DNA of 64,000 bases, from positions 342,071 to 406,070 of the forward strand of contig NZ_BNCK01000005.1 of the NCBI RefSeq assembly GCF_014656435.1, read 5' to 3'. The notes beneath the pieces are model-generated. The model had not been told where the DNA came from and ran no database searches. It saw only the letters and a program-made list of their open reading frames with translations. This DNA comes from Thalassotalea marina (lineage in GTDB: Bacteria > Pseudomonadota > Gammaproteobacteria > Enterobacterales > Alteromonadaceae). The position numbers were made by a program, and so were the translations under genes. Shown here piece after piece: positions 17,034 through 26,097 of the stretch. How positions within the stretch are numbered: position 1 is the first letter of the stretch; the number at the start of each line of letters is the position of its first letter.

Positions 17034-19019
17034 TTGAATTATTTAATGCCGCTTTCATTGTCATTATTGCTGTTACCTACACATTTAATGGCAAATAACC
17101 TTAAAACAGAGATTGACGAACACATTGTTGTCACTGGCACAAAAACACCTAAATTATTAAGTAATTCGCCAGTTTCTGTCGAAGTGATCAGTGGAGATAC
17201 TATTGCTCTTATTTCTCAGGGTACATTAGCGCAAACATTAGAGTTTATTCCCGGTGTTGTTATCACTCGTAGTGCAAAAGATGGCTACAACATACAAATG
17301 CAGGGCTTTGATAGCAAACATGTACTAGTACTGATAGACGGTCAGCCACTTATCTCCCCAGCTAATGGCGCCGTTGATTTAGACCAGGTCAGTGTTAACA
17401 ACATCGAACAAATAGAAGTTATAAAGGGTGCGTCTTCTGTACTGTATGGAAGCTCTGCTATGGGTGGTGTGATCAATATCATCACCAAAAGAGAACAAGA
17501 CGAGCAATTATCGCTGACTTATCAAATTAGCTCTTATTTAGACAATGCCCTTAAAAAACGTGATGGCGATCAGTTGTCACATTTATTTAAAATTAACGCC
17601 TCATCCACGTTATTTAACTGGCACCACCAAGTTAACCTTCAAGTCATTCAAGACGCAGGTTTTGATTATAATGCTAATACTGTTAGCCATAACGCCGCTG
17701 CTTTAGATAAAACATTCTTTAATCTGCAAAGTTATAAAGCATTTGAATTCACTGAGGCAAGGTTCAAATATCAATATTTTGAAGAAAGTAAAAAGCGAGC
17801 ATCGTCTTCTATTCCCGGTCAAATGGGCAAGCTTTATTACCGCTCAGATGTCGATCAGCATCAAGTTGATATCAATTTAAACAACAGTGACGCTAATTGG
17901 AAAGTCAATACCCGATACATCAAACATCAAGAAACCAGCGGCCAATCAAATAGTTTACGTGAATCGGATATAGAACTTGCTGAAATTGACGGGATCAAAG
18001 TTTGGCAACATGGCTCAACGAACCCAAAATCAGCAGGTCAAAGTGGCGGTGAAGTTGTCACAGGTTTTGTCGTGCACTATGACAGTTTAAATCAATTAAA
18101 ACCAGCGACACAAAGTGTAGAAATTGATGGTAAAAATCGCCATAGTGTCGAGCTTTACAGCCAATACAACTTTATAAAATCGTCTTATCAGTGGCTTGCT
18201 GGATTTCGCGCGCAACAAGACTCAGATTTTGGTTTTCATTCGGCATTACGCACCAGTGGTATGTTGCAACTGGGTAACAAATCATCTCAGTGGCAGCTTA
18301 GAGCCGGTTACGGGCAAGGCTATCGTGTACCTGATTTAAAAGAAAGGTACTACGTTTTTGACCATAGTAACTTAGGTTATATGGTGTTAGGCAACGATAA
18401 GCTAAACCCGGAGCAATCTGACAGTGTTAACATTGGCTTAAGTCATCAAACTACAGTGTTTAATGGTGCAGCAAACTATTCAGCAGAACTTAACACCCAT
18501 TACACAGAAACCGATAATTTAATCACAACCGTTATTGATCGAGCACAGTCTGAGCTAACGGGTTTAAATATATCCGTTTATACAAACATCGCCTCTTCAA
18601 AAATTTATGGCTTTGATTTATCGAATGAAATCAAGTTTAACCATTGGTACAGCCAAGTTAACTACAGTTACATCGATAGTGAGGATTCCCAAGGTAAACG
18701 CCTCAGTACGAGGCCTCGCCACCAAATTAAGTTTAACTTAGGCGTTGAATTACCTAGTTATGACATAGAAGCCTTGTTGTACTTAGTGTATCAAGCGGAC
18801 GAAGCGCTACCGAGCGGATTTGTTGGCTATGCTAAAAAAGACTACACCACAGTAAATTTTAATCTAAAGCAACAATTGACCAACCAAATTAATTGGTACC
18901 TAGCTTTAGATAATATCTTTAATGAACACCAATCCCCTGATGCCGTTCAGACGGGGCTTTTTGATCCCAGACCAGTATCTAGCCAAGAGCTTCGCATTGG
19001 CCTTCATTACCAATTTTAA
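17034..19019 (+). CDS. hmuR: TonB-dependent outer-membrane receptor, HmuR-like
   Basis: A hydrophobic leader (MPLSLSLLLLPTHLMAN) precedes a receptor of about 640 residues. The plug follows: EHIVVTGTKTPKLL (TonB-box region), LEFIPGVVITRS, VLVLIDGQPL, EVIKGASSVLYGSSAMGGVINIITK. The 22-strand barrel ends in a terminal Phe (LHYQF). GYRVPDLKERYYVFDH near residue 430, with NPEQ after it, corresponds to the FRAP/NPxL region of haem receptors and holds a candidate haem-ligand His. Start uncertain: TTG at 17034 or ATG at 17046. The HmuY and HmuS neighbours give the haem assignment; siderophore uptake is the alternative. Confidence 0.75.
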   Translation: MNYLMPLSLSLLLLPTHLMANNLKTEIDEHIVVTGTKTPKLLSNSPVSVEVISGDTIALISQGTLAQTLEFIPGVVITRSAKDGYNIQMQGFDSKHVLVLIDGQPLISPANGAVDLDQVSVNNIEQIEVIKGASSVLYGSSAMGGVINIITKREQDEQLSLTYQISSYLDNALKKRDGDQLSHLFKINASSTLFNWHHQVNLQVIQDAGFDYNANTVSHNAAALDKTFFNLQSYKAFEFTEARFKYQYFEESKKRASSSIPGQMGKLYYRSDVDQHQVDINLNNSDANWKVNTRYIKHQETSGQSNSLRESDIELAEIDGIKVWQHGSTNPKSAGQSGGEVVTGFVVHYDSLNQLKPATQSVEIDGKNRHSVELYSQYNFIKSSYQWLAGFRAQQDSDFGFHSALRTSGMLQLGNKSSQWQLRAGYGQGYRVPDLKERYYVFDHSNLGYMVLGNDKLNPEQSDSVNIGLSHQTTVFNGAANYSAELNTHYTETDNLITTVIDRAQSELTGLNISVYTNIASSKIYGFDLSNEIKFNHWYSQVNYSYIDSEDSQGKRLSTRPRHQIKFNLGVELPSYDIEALLYLVYQADEALPSGFVGYAKKDYTTVNFNLKQQLTNQINWYLALDNIFNEHQSPDAVQTGLFDPRPVSSQELRIGLHYQF

Positions 19020-19057
19020 CCGCTCACTTAATAAGTGAAACAAAGAGAGACAACCAC

Positions 19058-20176
19058 ATGAAACACTTACCTACCCTTTCAACTTTATCATTAGCTTTGC
19101 TGCTAGCCGCTTGTGGCGGAGGCTCGTCATCAAAAGATGACGCTACACCAACATCCGAGCCAACGCCTGATCCCAAACCCGTTGTTAGCCAATTTGGTCC
19201 TTTTGCTACCGGCTCATCAGCAGCACCCAAAACGGTTTATTTTGATTTAGATAACGGCGAAGTGGTGGAATTGACGACAGAGCAAGCTAAAGAAAATAAA
19301 GAATGGGACATCGCTTTTCAACGCACAAAAGTGTTTTTAAACCAACATGCTGACAACACTGTGTTGATGCACTTTACCGCCAACAACGCTGATTTTTTTG
19401 ATCAAGACGGCAAAGCCATTGCTGACAAGTTTACAACTGCTAACGCCGAAACTGAATTAGAAGATTACGAAGTAGTAACAAACGACAGCATTCCTAGTGA
19501 TGAAAGCGAATTTTCAGGTGATACCAGCAATGAAATCTTAACTGGCTTTTACAGTTACAACAGCAGTACACACCAGGTTAGTGCTGCAAGCGACAACTAC
19601 TACATTGTTAGTTCAAATGATGCATACACTAAATTTAGCGTAACCAATTTAGCCGGAAATTCTGCGCGATTAATGTCTGATATTGAATTGACCTATACTC
19701 GTCAAACAGCAGCAGATACAGAGTTTGTTAATGAGCAAACAATCAATTTAGATTTGGATATGTTGTGTGCCAACGCAGAGCAAGTGTACGTTAGTTTTGA
19801 AGCTGCAATGGAAGTGACAGCAGATGACGCCTATGACTTAAGCATTCCTTGTGGTGAAGGTGGTGCGAAGTTTGACATTAATTTACATGCTGACGCTAAA
19901 GCTTTCCAAGACTTTAATAATGAGCACACAAATATCAACCCTCAAGCAGTTCGCTATTACGGCTTCCAATCAAACGAATATAGCACCGCGGCATTCGATC
20001 AACACAAGTGGTATGCCTACAACCTAGAAGGTGGTCACAAGCTTTGGTCACAATACGGTGTTTACATTATTAAAAATGCCAATGGCCATTTCAAACTACA
20101 AATCACTAGCTATTATGATGCTGATGGTAATTCAGGAAATTACACCTTCAGAGCTAATGCGCTAGCGGCCAAATAA
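19058..20176 (+). CDS. hmuY: HmuY-family haem-binding lipoprotein
   Basis: A lipoprotein signal with lipobox LLAAC (Cys19) leads into a low-complexity Ser/Thr/Pro linker to about residue 45. The folded part starts as HmuY proteins do (KTVYFDLDNGEVVEL, KEWDIAFQRTKVFLN) and ends with the family hallmark GVYIIKNANGHFKLQITSY followed by SGNYTFR. In Porphyromonas, HmuY takes haem from host proteins and hands it to HmuR; there two histidines bind iron, and I cannot place them with confidence here. At 372 residues it is longer than Porphyromonas HmuY, with an extra middle part. The gene starts 38 bases after the receptor. Confidence 0.8.
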   Translation: MKHLPTLSTLSLALLLAACGGGSSSKDDATPTSEPTPDPKPVVSQFGPFATGSSAAPKTVYFDLDNGEVVELTTEQAKENKEWDIAFQRTKVFLNQHADNTVLMHFTANNADFFDQDGKAIADKFTTANAETELEDYEVVTNDSIPSDESEFSGDTSNEILTGFYSYNSSTHQVSAASDNYYIVSSNDAYTKFSVTNLAGNSARLMSDIELTYTRQTAADTEFVNEQTINLDLDMLCANAEQVYVSFEAAMEVTADDAYDLSIPCGEGGAKFDINLHADAKAFQDFNNEHTNINPQAVRYYGFQSNEYSTAAFDQHKWYAYNLEGGHKLWSQYGVYIIKNANGHFKLQITSYYDADGNSGNYTFRANALAAK

Positions 20177-20185
20177 TAAAAACAC

Positions 20186-20217
20186 AAGTTGAAGGGGCTA
20201 AAAAACCTCTTCAACTT
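20186..20217. terminator. Intercistronic hairpin between hmuY-like and hmuS-like genes
   Basis: AAGTTGAAGGGG (20186-20197) and CCTCTTCAACTT (20206-20217) form a 12-base-pair stem (one G-U) with an eight-base loop, nine bases after the hmuY-like stop. No T-run follows on the plus strand, so partial attenuation or protection of the upstream mRNA is more likely than full termination. Confidence 0.55.
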
Positions 20218-20236
20218 AAAAAAACGAGCCTCACTT

Positions 20237-23200
20237 ATGATCAAATTTATCGCCAGCTTAATCATCGCATGGATGTGTTGTTATGCAACTAACGCATATA
20301 GCTACTCAGACAAGGACGCTAGCATATTATTTATTAGCTCAGCGCACAGCAACAAAGCCAAAGTTGACCTATTAAAAAAAATCGCACAACAGCACCCTAT
20401 AAAATGGCAAGTCAGCCATAAAGCTGCCAGCCAAATCAAAGATATATTGGCCTTTGAGCAAACCATATCTGATTACGACATCATTGTTTTAGACGGTGTA
20501 TCTGAACGCGAGTCAGCCACCACTTTTCAAGGCTATTTACCCATAATCGCTACAACGAACAAACATGTAATCGCGCCAGGTTGGTTGATTGAACAAAGAG
20601 CTCAACAAGGTTTTAATGACAAACAACAAACGGCATTTAAAGATTATTGGCGAAATGGTGGACGGGCAAACTATAGCGAGCTACTGAATTTTATTAGTAA
20701 AGACATAGCTAATATCGCCGCAGCACAACAGCTTAAAATTAAGGCTCCGATTATTTTTCCAAGCAAAGGCTTGTATCACCCAGAACAGCCCAATTTAATC
20801 AGCAACAATTTAGATACGTTTTATCAATGGCGAAAACCACAGGCTGATCAAGCTAAAGTTGCCTTGTTATTCAATCGCGCCAGCATTGAAACTGAGCAAA
20901 CGCAGCTTATAGATCAAACCATCGCCAAGCTTGAACAGGCAGGTGTTCATGTTGTGCCCTTCTTTTTTAAATTATCCCGAGCAGCACAAGACTATAAAGA
21001 ATTACTGTACTTGGAAAACAGTAACGAGATTAATGTCGATTTGATCATTAATTTTCGTAATATTCACTGGGCTAATCAACGTAAAGTTGAATTTGAACAG
21101 TTTGGTGTACCCGTGTTGCAAGCGATGACCTACTACGCTGGCAACACTGAAGCTTGGGAACAGGATAACCAAGGGGTAGACGCAGGAATGATGGCCTTTA
21201 CCTTAGTATTACCAGAAACTGCCGGGGTCACTGATCCTATGATAGTGGCGGCAAAAGATAGAACAACACAAGAGTTGCAAATTATCGACTACCAACTACA
21301 ACACTTGGTCAACAAGGCGATAAATTTAACCCGCTTAAAGTACAAACCTAACCCAGAGAAAAAAATTACGGTTTTTGTTTGGGGGGATACGGATGTTGGC
21401 GCGTCATTTTTAAACGTGCCACAAAGCTTAAGTGCTATTACTACTGAACTCCATGGACACGATTACGATATCCCAAAACAACCTGACAGTTTCTTTACTG
21501 ATAGAGTTAAGCGAATTCTAGACCCGTTTTATCGCAAACTTGAGCTTGAAGCTTTACTCAGCGATGATTTAGCAGAATTAATGCCTATAGCAGAATATCA
21601 GGCGTGGTTCTCTACCCTACCACAATCGTTACAAGATCAAGTAACAAGCCACTGGGGACAACCGCAGGATAACTTTATGGCGATCGAACGCGACGGTAAA
21701 GACTACTTTGTTTTACCACGTATGCGAAATGGCAATATGTTAGTGATGCGCCAGCCTCCGCGGTCAGATAAAAAAAATGATGAAAATGGCATTTACCACC
21801 AAGGTATAGTGCCAATTAACCATTTTTATTTAGCTGCCTATTTTTATGCACGTGATTATTGGCAAAGTGATGCCATTGTTCACTTGGGCACACACGGCTC
21901 ACAAGAATATTTAGGTGGTAAAGAACGTGGTTTATCTATGTTTGATCAGGGCAACCTTGCGGTTTGGGATACACCTGTGGTTTATCCATTTATCGTTGAC
22001 GATGTTGGTGAAGCAATGCAAACCAAGCGCCGAGGCCGTGCTACGGTAATTTCACACATGACGCCGCCGTTCGCCGCAGCTGGTTTACACGGTGATATTG
22101 CACATTTGCACGAGTTAATGCATCAATACAAACAACTTGATCAGGGTGGTGTTAAACAAAAAACCGCTCAGCAAATCAAAGACACATGTTTTGATATTAA
22201 TATATGTAAAGATATTGGTTGGCAAAATGAGCAAATAGACGCTGATTTTACTGCTTTTTACCATGCACTTCATGTGCACTTAGAAGAACTGGCAAGTGCC
22301 AATCAACCTCTAGGGTTACACACTTTTGGACAGCTTGCCGACTTGCCGCTTTTAACATCAACCCTGATCCAAATGTTAGGTAACGACTTTGTTAAACTGG
22401 CAGCGGCATTTGAACATCAGTATTTTGATGTTGCTAGTCATCAACATGACGACCAAGATCATAACCACAGCTTTCATGGCGATAATGCACAAAAGCTTAA
22501 AGCTCAAACAAAGCTGGTCGATAAATCAAGTCACCAAGACTTAGAGCAACTTTCAGGTTATCAAACCACGCTTAACTACATTGTTAAACCACTATTAAAG
22601 GATGCTCAAGTAAAACAACCTGTGTCAATTGATGATATCGATCAAGAGCTGCTAGCTTATATCAATAAAGGCAAAGGCTTTTTTAACGACATGCGCCAAA
22701 TTCGTGAATTAACAAGTATCAGCGATTTTTTATCGGGCAAATATATTCCAGTAAAAACAGGTGGCGATCCGATAAGACATCCAGAATCACTGGCAACGGG
22801 CTTTAATTTATATGGTTTTGACCCATCAAAAGTGCCTACGCAGGCAGCGTTTGAACAAGGTAAAGAATTGATCAACCAGATGATCAGCAACCATGTAGCC
22901 AAGCACGGTAAGTATCCAGACAAAATGGCGTTTTCGCTTTGGTCAATTGAAACCATGCGACATTATGGTGTACTAGAAGCACAAGCTTTATACGCCATGG
23001 GGGTTAAACCTAAATGGTCTGCAACCGGCCGCGTCATTGGTACTGAAATTATTCCTTATGAAGAATTAAAACGCCCACGTGTTGATGTGGTGTTATCAGC
23101 TACGGGTTTATATCGCGATGCTTTTCCTAATGTCATGCAACGTTTAGCCAAAGCGGTAGAACAAGTTGCCGCCTTAAAGGAAGAATCGAACCCTATTTGG

Positions 23201-24346
23201 CGCAATAGTGAACGCATCAAAGCTGATTTAATTGCCCAAGGCATTAGCGATGAAGAAGCGAGTTATTTATCCACCGTACGTGTGTTTTCAAATGAATCAG
23301 GTGATTACGGCTCAGGCACTGATGAACTAGCCTGGGCAAGTGACAAGTGGGAAACCGACGCCGTCATTGCTGAAAATTACATGAATAAAATGGGCTACTA
23401 CTTTGGCGCAGATCGAAGTCGCTGGGGTAAAAAAGTAACCGATGCTAATGGAGCCCCTCTTAACCTGTATGGCAAGCAACTATCAGGGACTGATATTGCA
23501 TTGTTTTCACGTTCGTCGAATGTTTTTGGCATGTTAAGCTCTGACGATCCATTTGAATACTTTGGCAGTTTATCACTTGCTGTGCGCAACTTAGATGGCA
23601 AAAGCCCAGATATGGTGGTATCTAACCTTAGAAATGCTACTAAAGCAAAAGCTGAAGATGCAGCGTTGTTTTTAGCAAAAGAACTGAGAACTCGGGTATT
23701 TCATCCTAGATGGATCAAGGAAATGCAAAAAGAAGGTTATTCTGGCGCAGTTTCTATGAGCTCAAGAATGGATAATTTCTTTGGTTGGCAAGTGGTTGAC
23801 CCAAACTTAATCCGCAGTGACCAATGGGATGAGTTTTTCGACGTCTACCTAGATGACAAGCTTAATATGGAATTAGACACTTGGTTTGAAAAAACAAATC
23901 CTGAAGCACTCGCCCGAATGATAGAGCGTATGTTAGAAGCCGAGCGCAAAAATTATTGGCAAGCATCTCCTGAGCGCTTACAAAAACTGGTTGAAAAATA
24001 TAGCGACTTTGTCGAGAAATTTAACTTATATGTAGATAACGACAAGTTAAAAGACAATGTCACTGAACTTGCTCAAGGCTTTGGTTTAACTGCGCCACAA
24101 TTTAATGCTCAACCACTCGAAGCTGCAGCTGCTCAATCACAATCAAATACGCAACAAGTAACGGGTCAAAAATTAGAGGAACAAAAACAAGTTACGCAAA
24201 GCGACACTGATTGGTCAATGTGGTATTCCGTGTTTGGCATATTATTAATTTTTGTTTTTGGTAGTCTGTATGAATACCTAACAGGAAGGACGAAGCAAGT
24301 GAACGAATTGCCTTTAAAAGCAAAAAGTTTAAAAAACGCTGCTTAA
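20237..24346 (+). CDS. hmuS: CobN-like membrane-anchored chelatase-family protein, HmuS-like
   Basis: The 1369 residues cover the CobN/BchH large-subunit domain, including HLGTHGSQEYLGGKERG near residue 549 and GLHGDIAHLHELM. Two features differ from cytosolic cobaltochelatase CobN: an N-terminal signal peptide (MIKFIASLIIAWMCCYATNA) and one C-terminal membrane helix (WYSVFGILLIFVFGSLYEYL, about 1329-1348), placing the bulk in the periplasm. That is the layout of HmuS of Bacteroidetes, reported to act as a haem dechelatase. A histidine-rich insert lies at about 733-748. No cobS, cobT or other cobalamin gene is nearby. ATG 20237 is chosen; the frame extends upstream to a TTG inside a hairpin. 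Confidence 0.78.
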   Translation: MIKFIASLIIAWMCCYATNAYSYSDKDASILFISSAHSNKAKVDLLKKIAQQHPIKWQVSHKAASQIKDILAFEQTISDYDIIVLDGVSERESATTFQGYLPIIATTNKHVIAPGWLIEQRAQQGFNDKQQTAFKDYWRNGGRANYSELLNFISKDIANIAAAQQLKIKAPIIFPSKGLYHPEQPNLISNNLDTFYQWRKPQADQAKVALLFNRASIETEQTQLIDQTIAKLEQAGVHVVPFFFKLSRAAQDYKELLYLENSNEINVDLIINFRNIHWANQRKVEFEQFGVPVLQAMTYYAGNTEAWEQDNQGVDAGMMAFTLVLPETAGVTDPMIVAAKDRTTQELQIIDYQLQHLVNKAINLTRLKYKPNPEKKITVFVWGDTDVGASFLNVPQSLSAITTELHGHDYDIPKQPDSFFTDRVKRILDPFYRKLELEALLSDDLAELMPIAEYQAWFSTLPQSLQDQVTSHWGQPQDNFMAIERDGKDYFVLPRMRNGNMLVMRQPPRSDKKNDENGIYHQGIVPINHFYLAAYFYARDYWQSDAIVHLGTHGSQEYLGGKERGLSMFDQGNLAVWDTPVVYPFIVDDVGEAMQTKRRGRATVISHMTPPFAAAGLHGDIAHLHELMHQYKQLDQGGVKQKTAQQIKDTCFDINICKDIGWQNEQIDADFTAFYHALHVHLEELASANQPLGLHTFGQLADLPLLTSTLIQMLGNDFVKLAAAFEHQYFDVASHQHDDQDHNHSFHGDNAQKLKAQTKLVDKSSHQDLEQLSGYQTTLNYIVKPLLKDAQVKQPVSIDDIDQELLAYINKGKGFFNDMRQIRELTSISDFLSGKYIPVKTGGDPIRHPESLATGFNLYGFDPSKVPTQAAFEQGKELINQMISNHVAKHGKYPDKMAFSLWSIETMRHYGVLEAQALYAMGVKPKWSATGRVIGTEIIPYEELKRPRVDVVLSATGLYRDAFPNVMQRLAKAVEQVAALKEESNPIWRNSERIKADLIAQGISDEEASYLSTVRVFSNESGDYGSGTDELAWASDKWETDAVIAENYMNKMGYYFGADRSRWGKKVTDANGAPLNLYGKQLSGTDIALFSRSSNVFGMLSSDDPFEYFGSLSLAVRNLDGKSPDMVVSNLRNATKAKAEDAALFLAKELRTRVFHPRWIKEMQKEGYSGAVSMSSRMDNFFGWQVVDPNLIRSDQWDEFFDVYLDDKLNMELDTWFEKTNPEALARMIERMLEAERKNYWQASPERLQKLVEKYSDFVEKFNLYVDNDKLKDNVTELAQGFGLTAPQFNAQPLEAAAAQSQSNTQQVTGQKLEEQKQVTQSDTDWSMWYSVFGILLIFVFGSLYEYLTGRTKQVNELPLKAKSLKNAA

Positions 24347-24397
24347 TTCCCCCTAACATCACGCACAATTTGCGATATAGTTAGTCATTACAAAATC

Positions 24398-24422
24398 GCC
24401 ACCTGTAAAACAGGTGGCTTCA
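24398..24422 (+). terminator. Terminator-like hairpin after hmuS-like gene
   Basis: GCCACCTG (24398-24405) and CAGGTGGC (24411-24418) form a perfect eight-base-pair stem with a five-base loop, 52 bases after the stop. The T-run is short. Confidence 0.6.
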
Positions 24423-24495
24423 TCACGGCTCATCAAAAGAACTAATTTTTTAAACAAAAGAACTGATAATATTTAACTCTTTTGTTGAAATACAT

Positions 24496-25968
24496 CTAAC
24501 AATACTGCACTTGATTGCGTCCACTATTTTTTGCCTGATAAAGCGCTTTATCGGATCGACTCAATAGTGATTCAATATCATTATCTTCAGTGGTCAAGGC
24601 ACTAACACCAATACTAATGGTAAAGGTAACTTGATGATTATCTGTTGTAATAATTTGCTGGGCGATATCTTTACGAATTCGCTCAGCGATAGTCAACGCA
24701 TTGTTGGCATCTGTTCGTGGTAAAAATACAACAAACTCCTCTCCACCAATTCGACCAGTGATATCAGATTCTCGACTATGTTGTATTAACATAGCTGCAG
24801 TTTTTTCGATAACCTTGTCTCCTACAGCGTGCCCATACTGATCATTAATAGATTTAAAATCATCTAAATCCAATAACAACAAAGCACAAGAGTCTGCATA
24901 CCTTAAATACTGACTAAACTGTTCATTTACCGCTTTAAAAAAGCCACGTCGATTGTATAGTTGAGTTAAAGGATCTGTAACAGACAACGCTAATGCTTCT
25001 TGTCTTGCTTGCTCAAGTTCATAAGTTCGCTCTTCAACCTTCTGCTCCAAAAATGCCGTTAGCCTTTGTTGTTCCTTTTTTCGTTGAATAAAGACAGCCT
25101 GAACCAACAACACCGCAGAAAGAATAAATAAAAAGAAAAACTGCATCGACACCTCAGCTGCTTCAGGGTGATGATGATAAAAATACCCCCACCTTTGATT
25201 ACTGCCAATCCATGCACTGAAAAATACCACGACATTTAAACAACTTGTCGCTGCAGGTGATAATTTTATTGCTGAGTACAATAAAGGAAATAATAACAGC
25301 GCCGGCTGTAAAATTGGCAACGACAAGTGTTTGTAGGTAGGACCAAAAACTGAATAGCAAATAAGGGCAATTGTTAGGATTAGCAGTATCAGTTGAATGG
25401 AGTTTTCGACAGACATTTTATGAGGCCAATCTTGCCAAAGAAAATACAATGCTGGTGCAATGACAATAGCGGCAAGCGTATTACTCAGACTCCAATTTAA
25501 TAGCCCAAGATAAAAACCATCAATCCATTGCAAACCTAAAACATAATAAATACCAACACCAAAAAGTGCTGAAACTAAACCGATCGCTATACCAGCAAAT
25601 ACAAAAGTTTTGGCAAGCCCAGCGACACTGGTTAATAAGACATGCTTTTTGAATCGATTATTTGTTATCCAAAAAGCTACTAACGCCGCCAAGGTGTTAC
25701 CAAGGGTTGTTGATATATTGATGGCTAAATGATCAAACGAGAAAGGATTAAGATTATTGATGAGGAAATACATCAGCACACTAAAGAACGTACCTAAAGC
25801 AATGCCTAACCAAGCACGTTGGCCAAAAATCATAACACCTGCAACAGCCACGCCCGCTGGCGGCCAAACGGCAAGTGTTTTTAATATCTCCATGGTAAAT
25901 GCGGCAAACAGCACGTAGAGAATACAAATAATGCTATTAAACTGCCATGGTGTTAAATTTGCATTCAT
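24496..25968 (-). CDS. MASE1-GGDEF diguanylate cyclase
   Basis: Residues 1 to about 300 form a multi-span MASE1 sensory domain (WPPAGVAVAGVMIFGQRAWLG is typical). A short coiled coil follows (LEQKVEERTYELEQARQEAL, about 309-328), then a GGDEF domain. The active-site motif is GGEEF, a functional variant, so c-di-GMP synthesis from two GTP is expected. An RxxD inhibitory site (RESD) lies five residues before GGEEF, so product inhibition is likely. The membrane ligand is unknown. It is transcribed alone, convergent with the haem-uptake unit. Confidence 0.9.
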   Translation of the reverse strand: MNANLTPWQFNSIICILYVLFAAFTMEILKTLAVWPPAGVAVAGVMIFGQRAWLGIALGTFFSVLMYFLINNLNPFSFDHLAINISTTLGNTLAALVAFWITNNRFKKHVLLTSVAGLAKTFVFAGIAIGLVSALFGVGIYYVLGLQWIDGFYLGLLNWSLSNTLAAIVIAPALYFLWQDWPHKMSVENSIQLILLILTIALICYSVFGPTYKHLSLPILQPALLLFPLLYSAIKLSPAATSCLNVVVFFSAWIGSNQRWGYFYHHHPEAAEVSMQFFFLFILSAVLLVQAVFIQRKKEQQRLTAFLEQKVEERTYELEQARQEALALSVTDPLTQLYNRRGFFKAVNEQFSQYLRYADSCALLLLDLDDFKSINDQYGHAVGDKVIEKTAAMLIQHSRESDITGRIGGEEFVVFLPRTDANNALTIAERIRKDIAQQIITTDNHQVTFTISIGVSALTTEDNDIESLLSRSDKALYQAKNSGRNQVQYC

Positions 25969-26097
25969 TAATTTTCGACGTTGTGTGTAAAAAAATGCCT
26001 AAACAGATAGATCATAAATAGAATCATTCCTTGATATAACTTTAAGTATATTGCTACTTATCGATTAGGCAAATAACCTTATAGATTACTTCATGTT

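Noticed and set aside
20237..24346. Cobaltochelatase CobN of cobalamin synthesis
   Set aside because: No cobS, cobT or other cobalamin gene nearby; signal peptide, membrane anchor and HmuY neighbour fit HmuS better. Not fully excluded.
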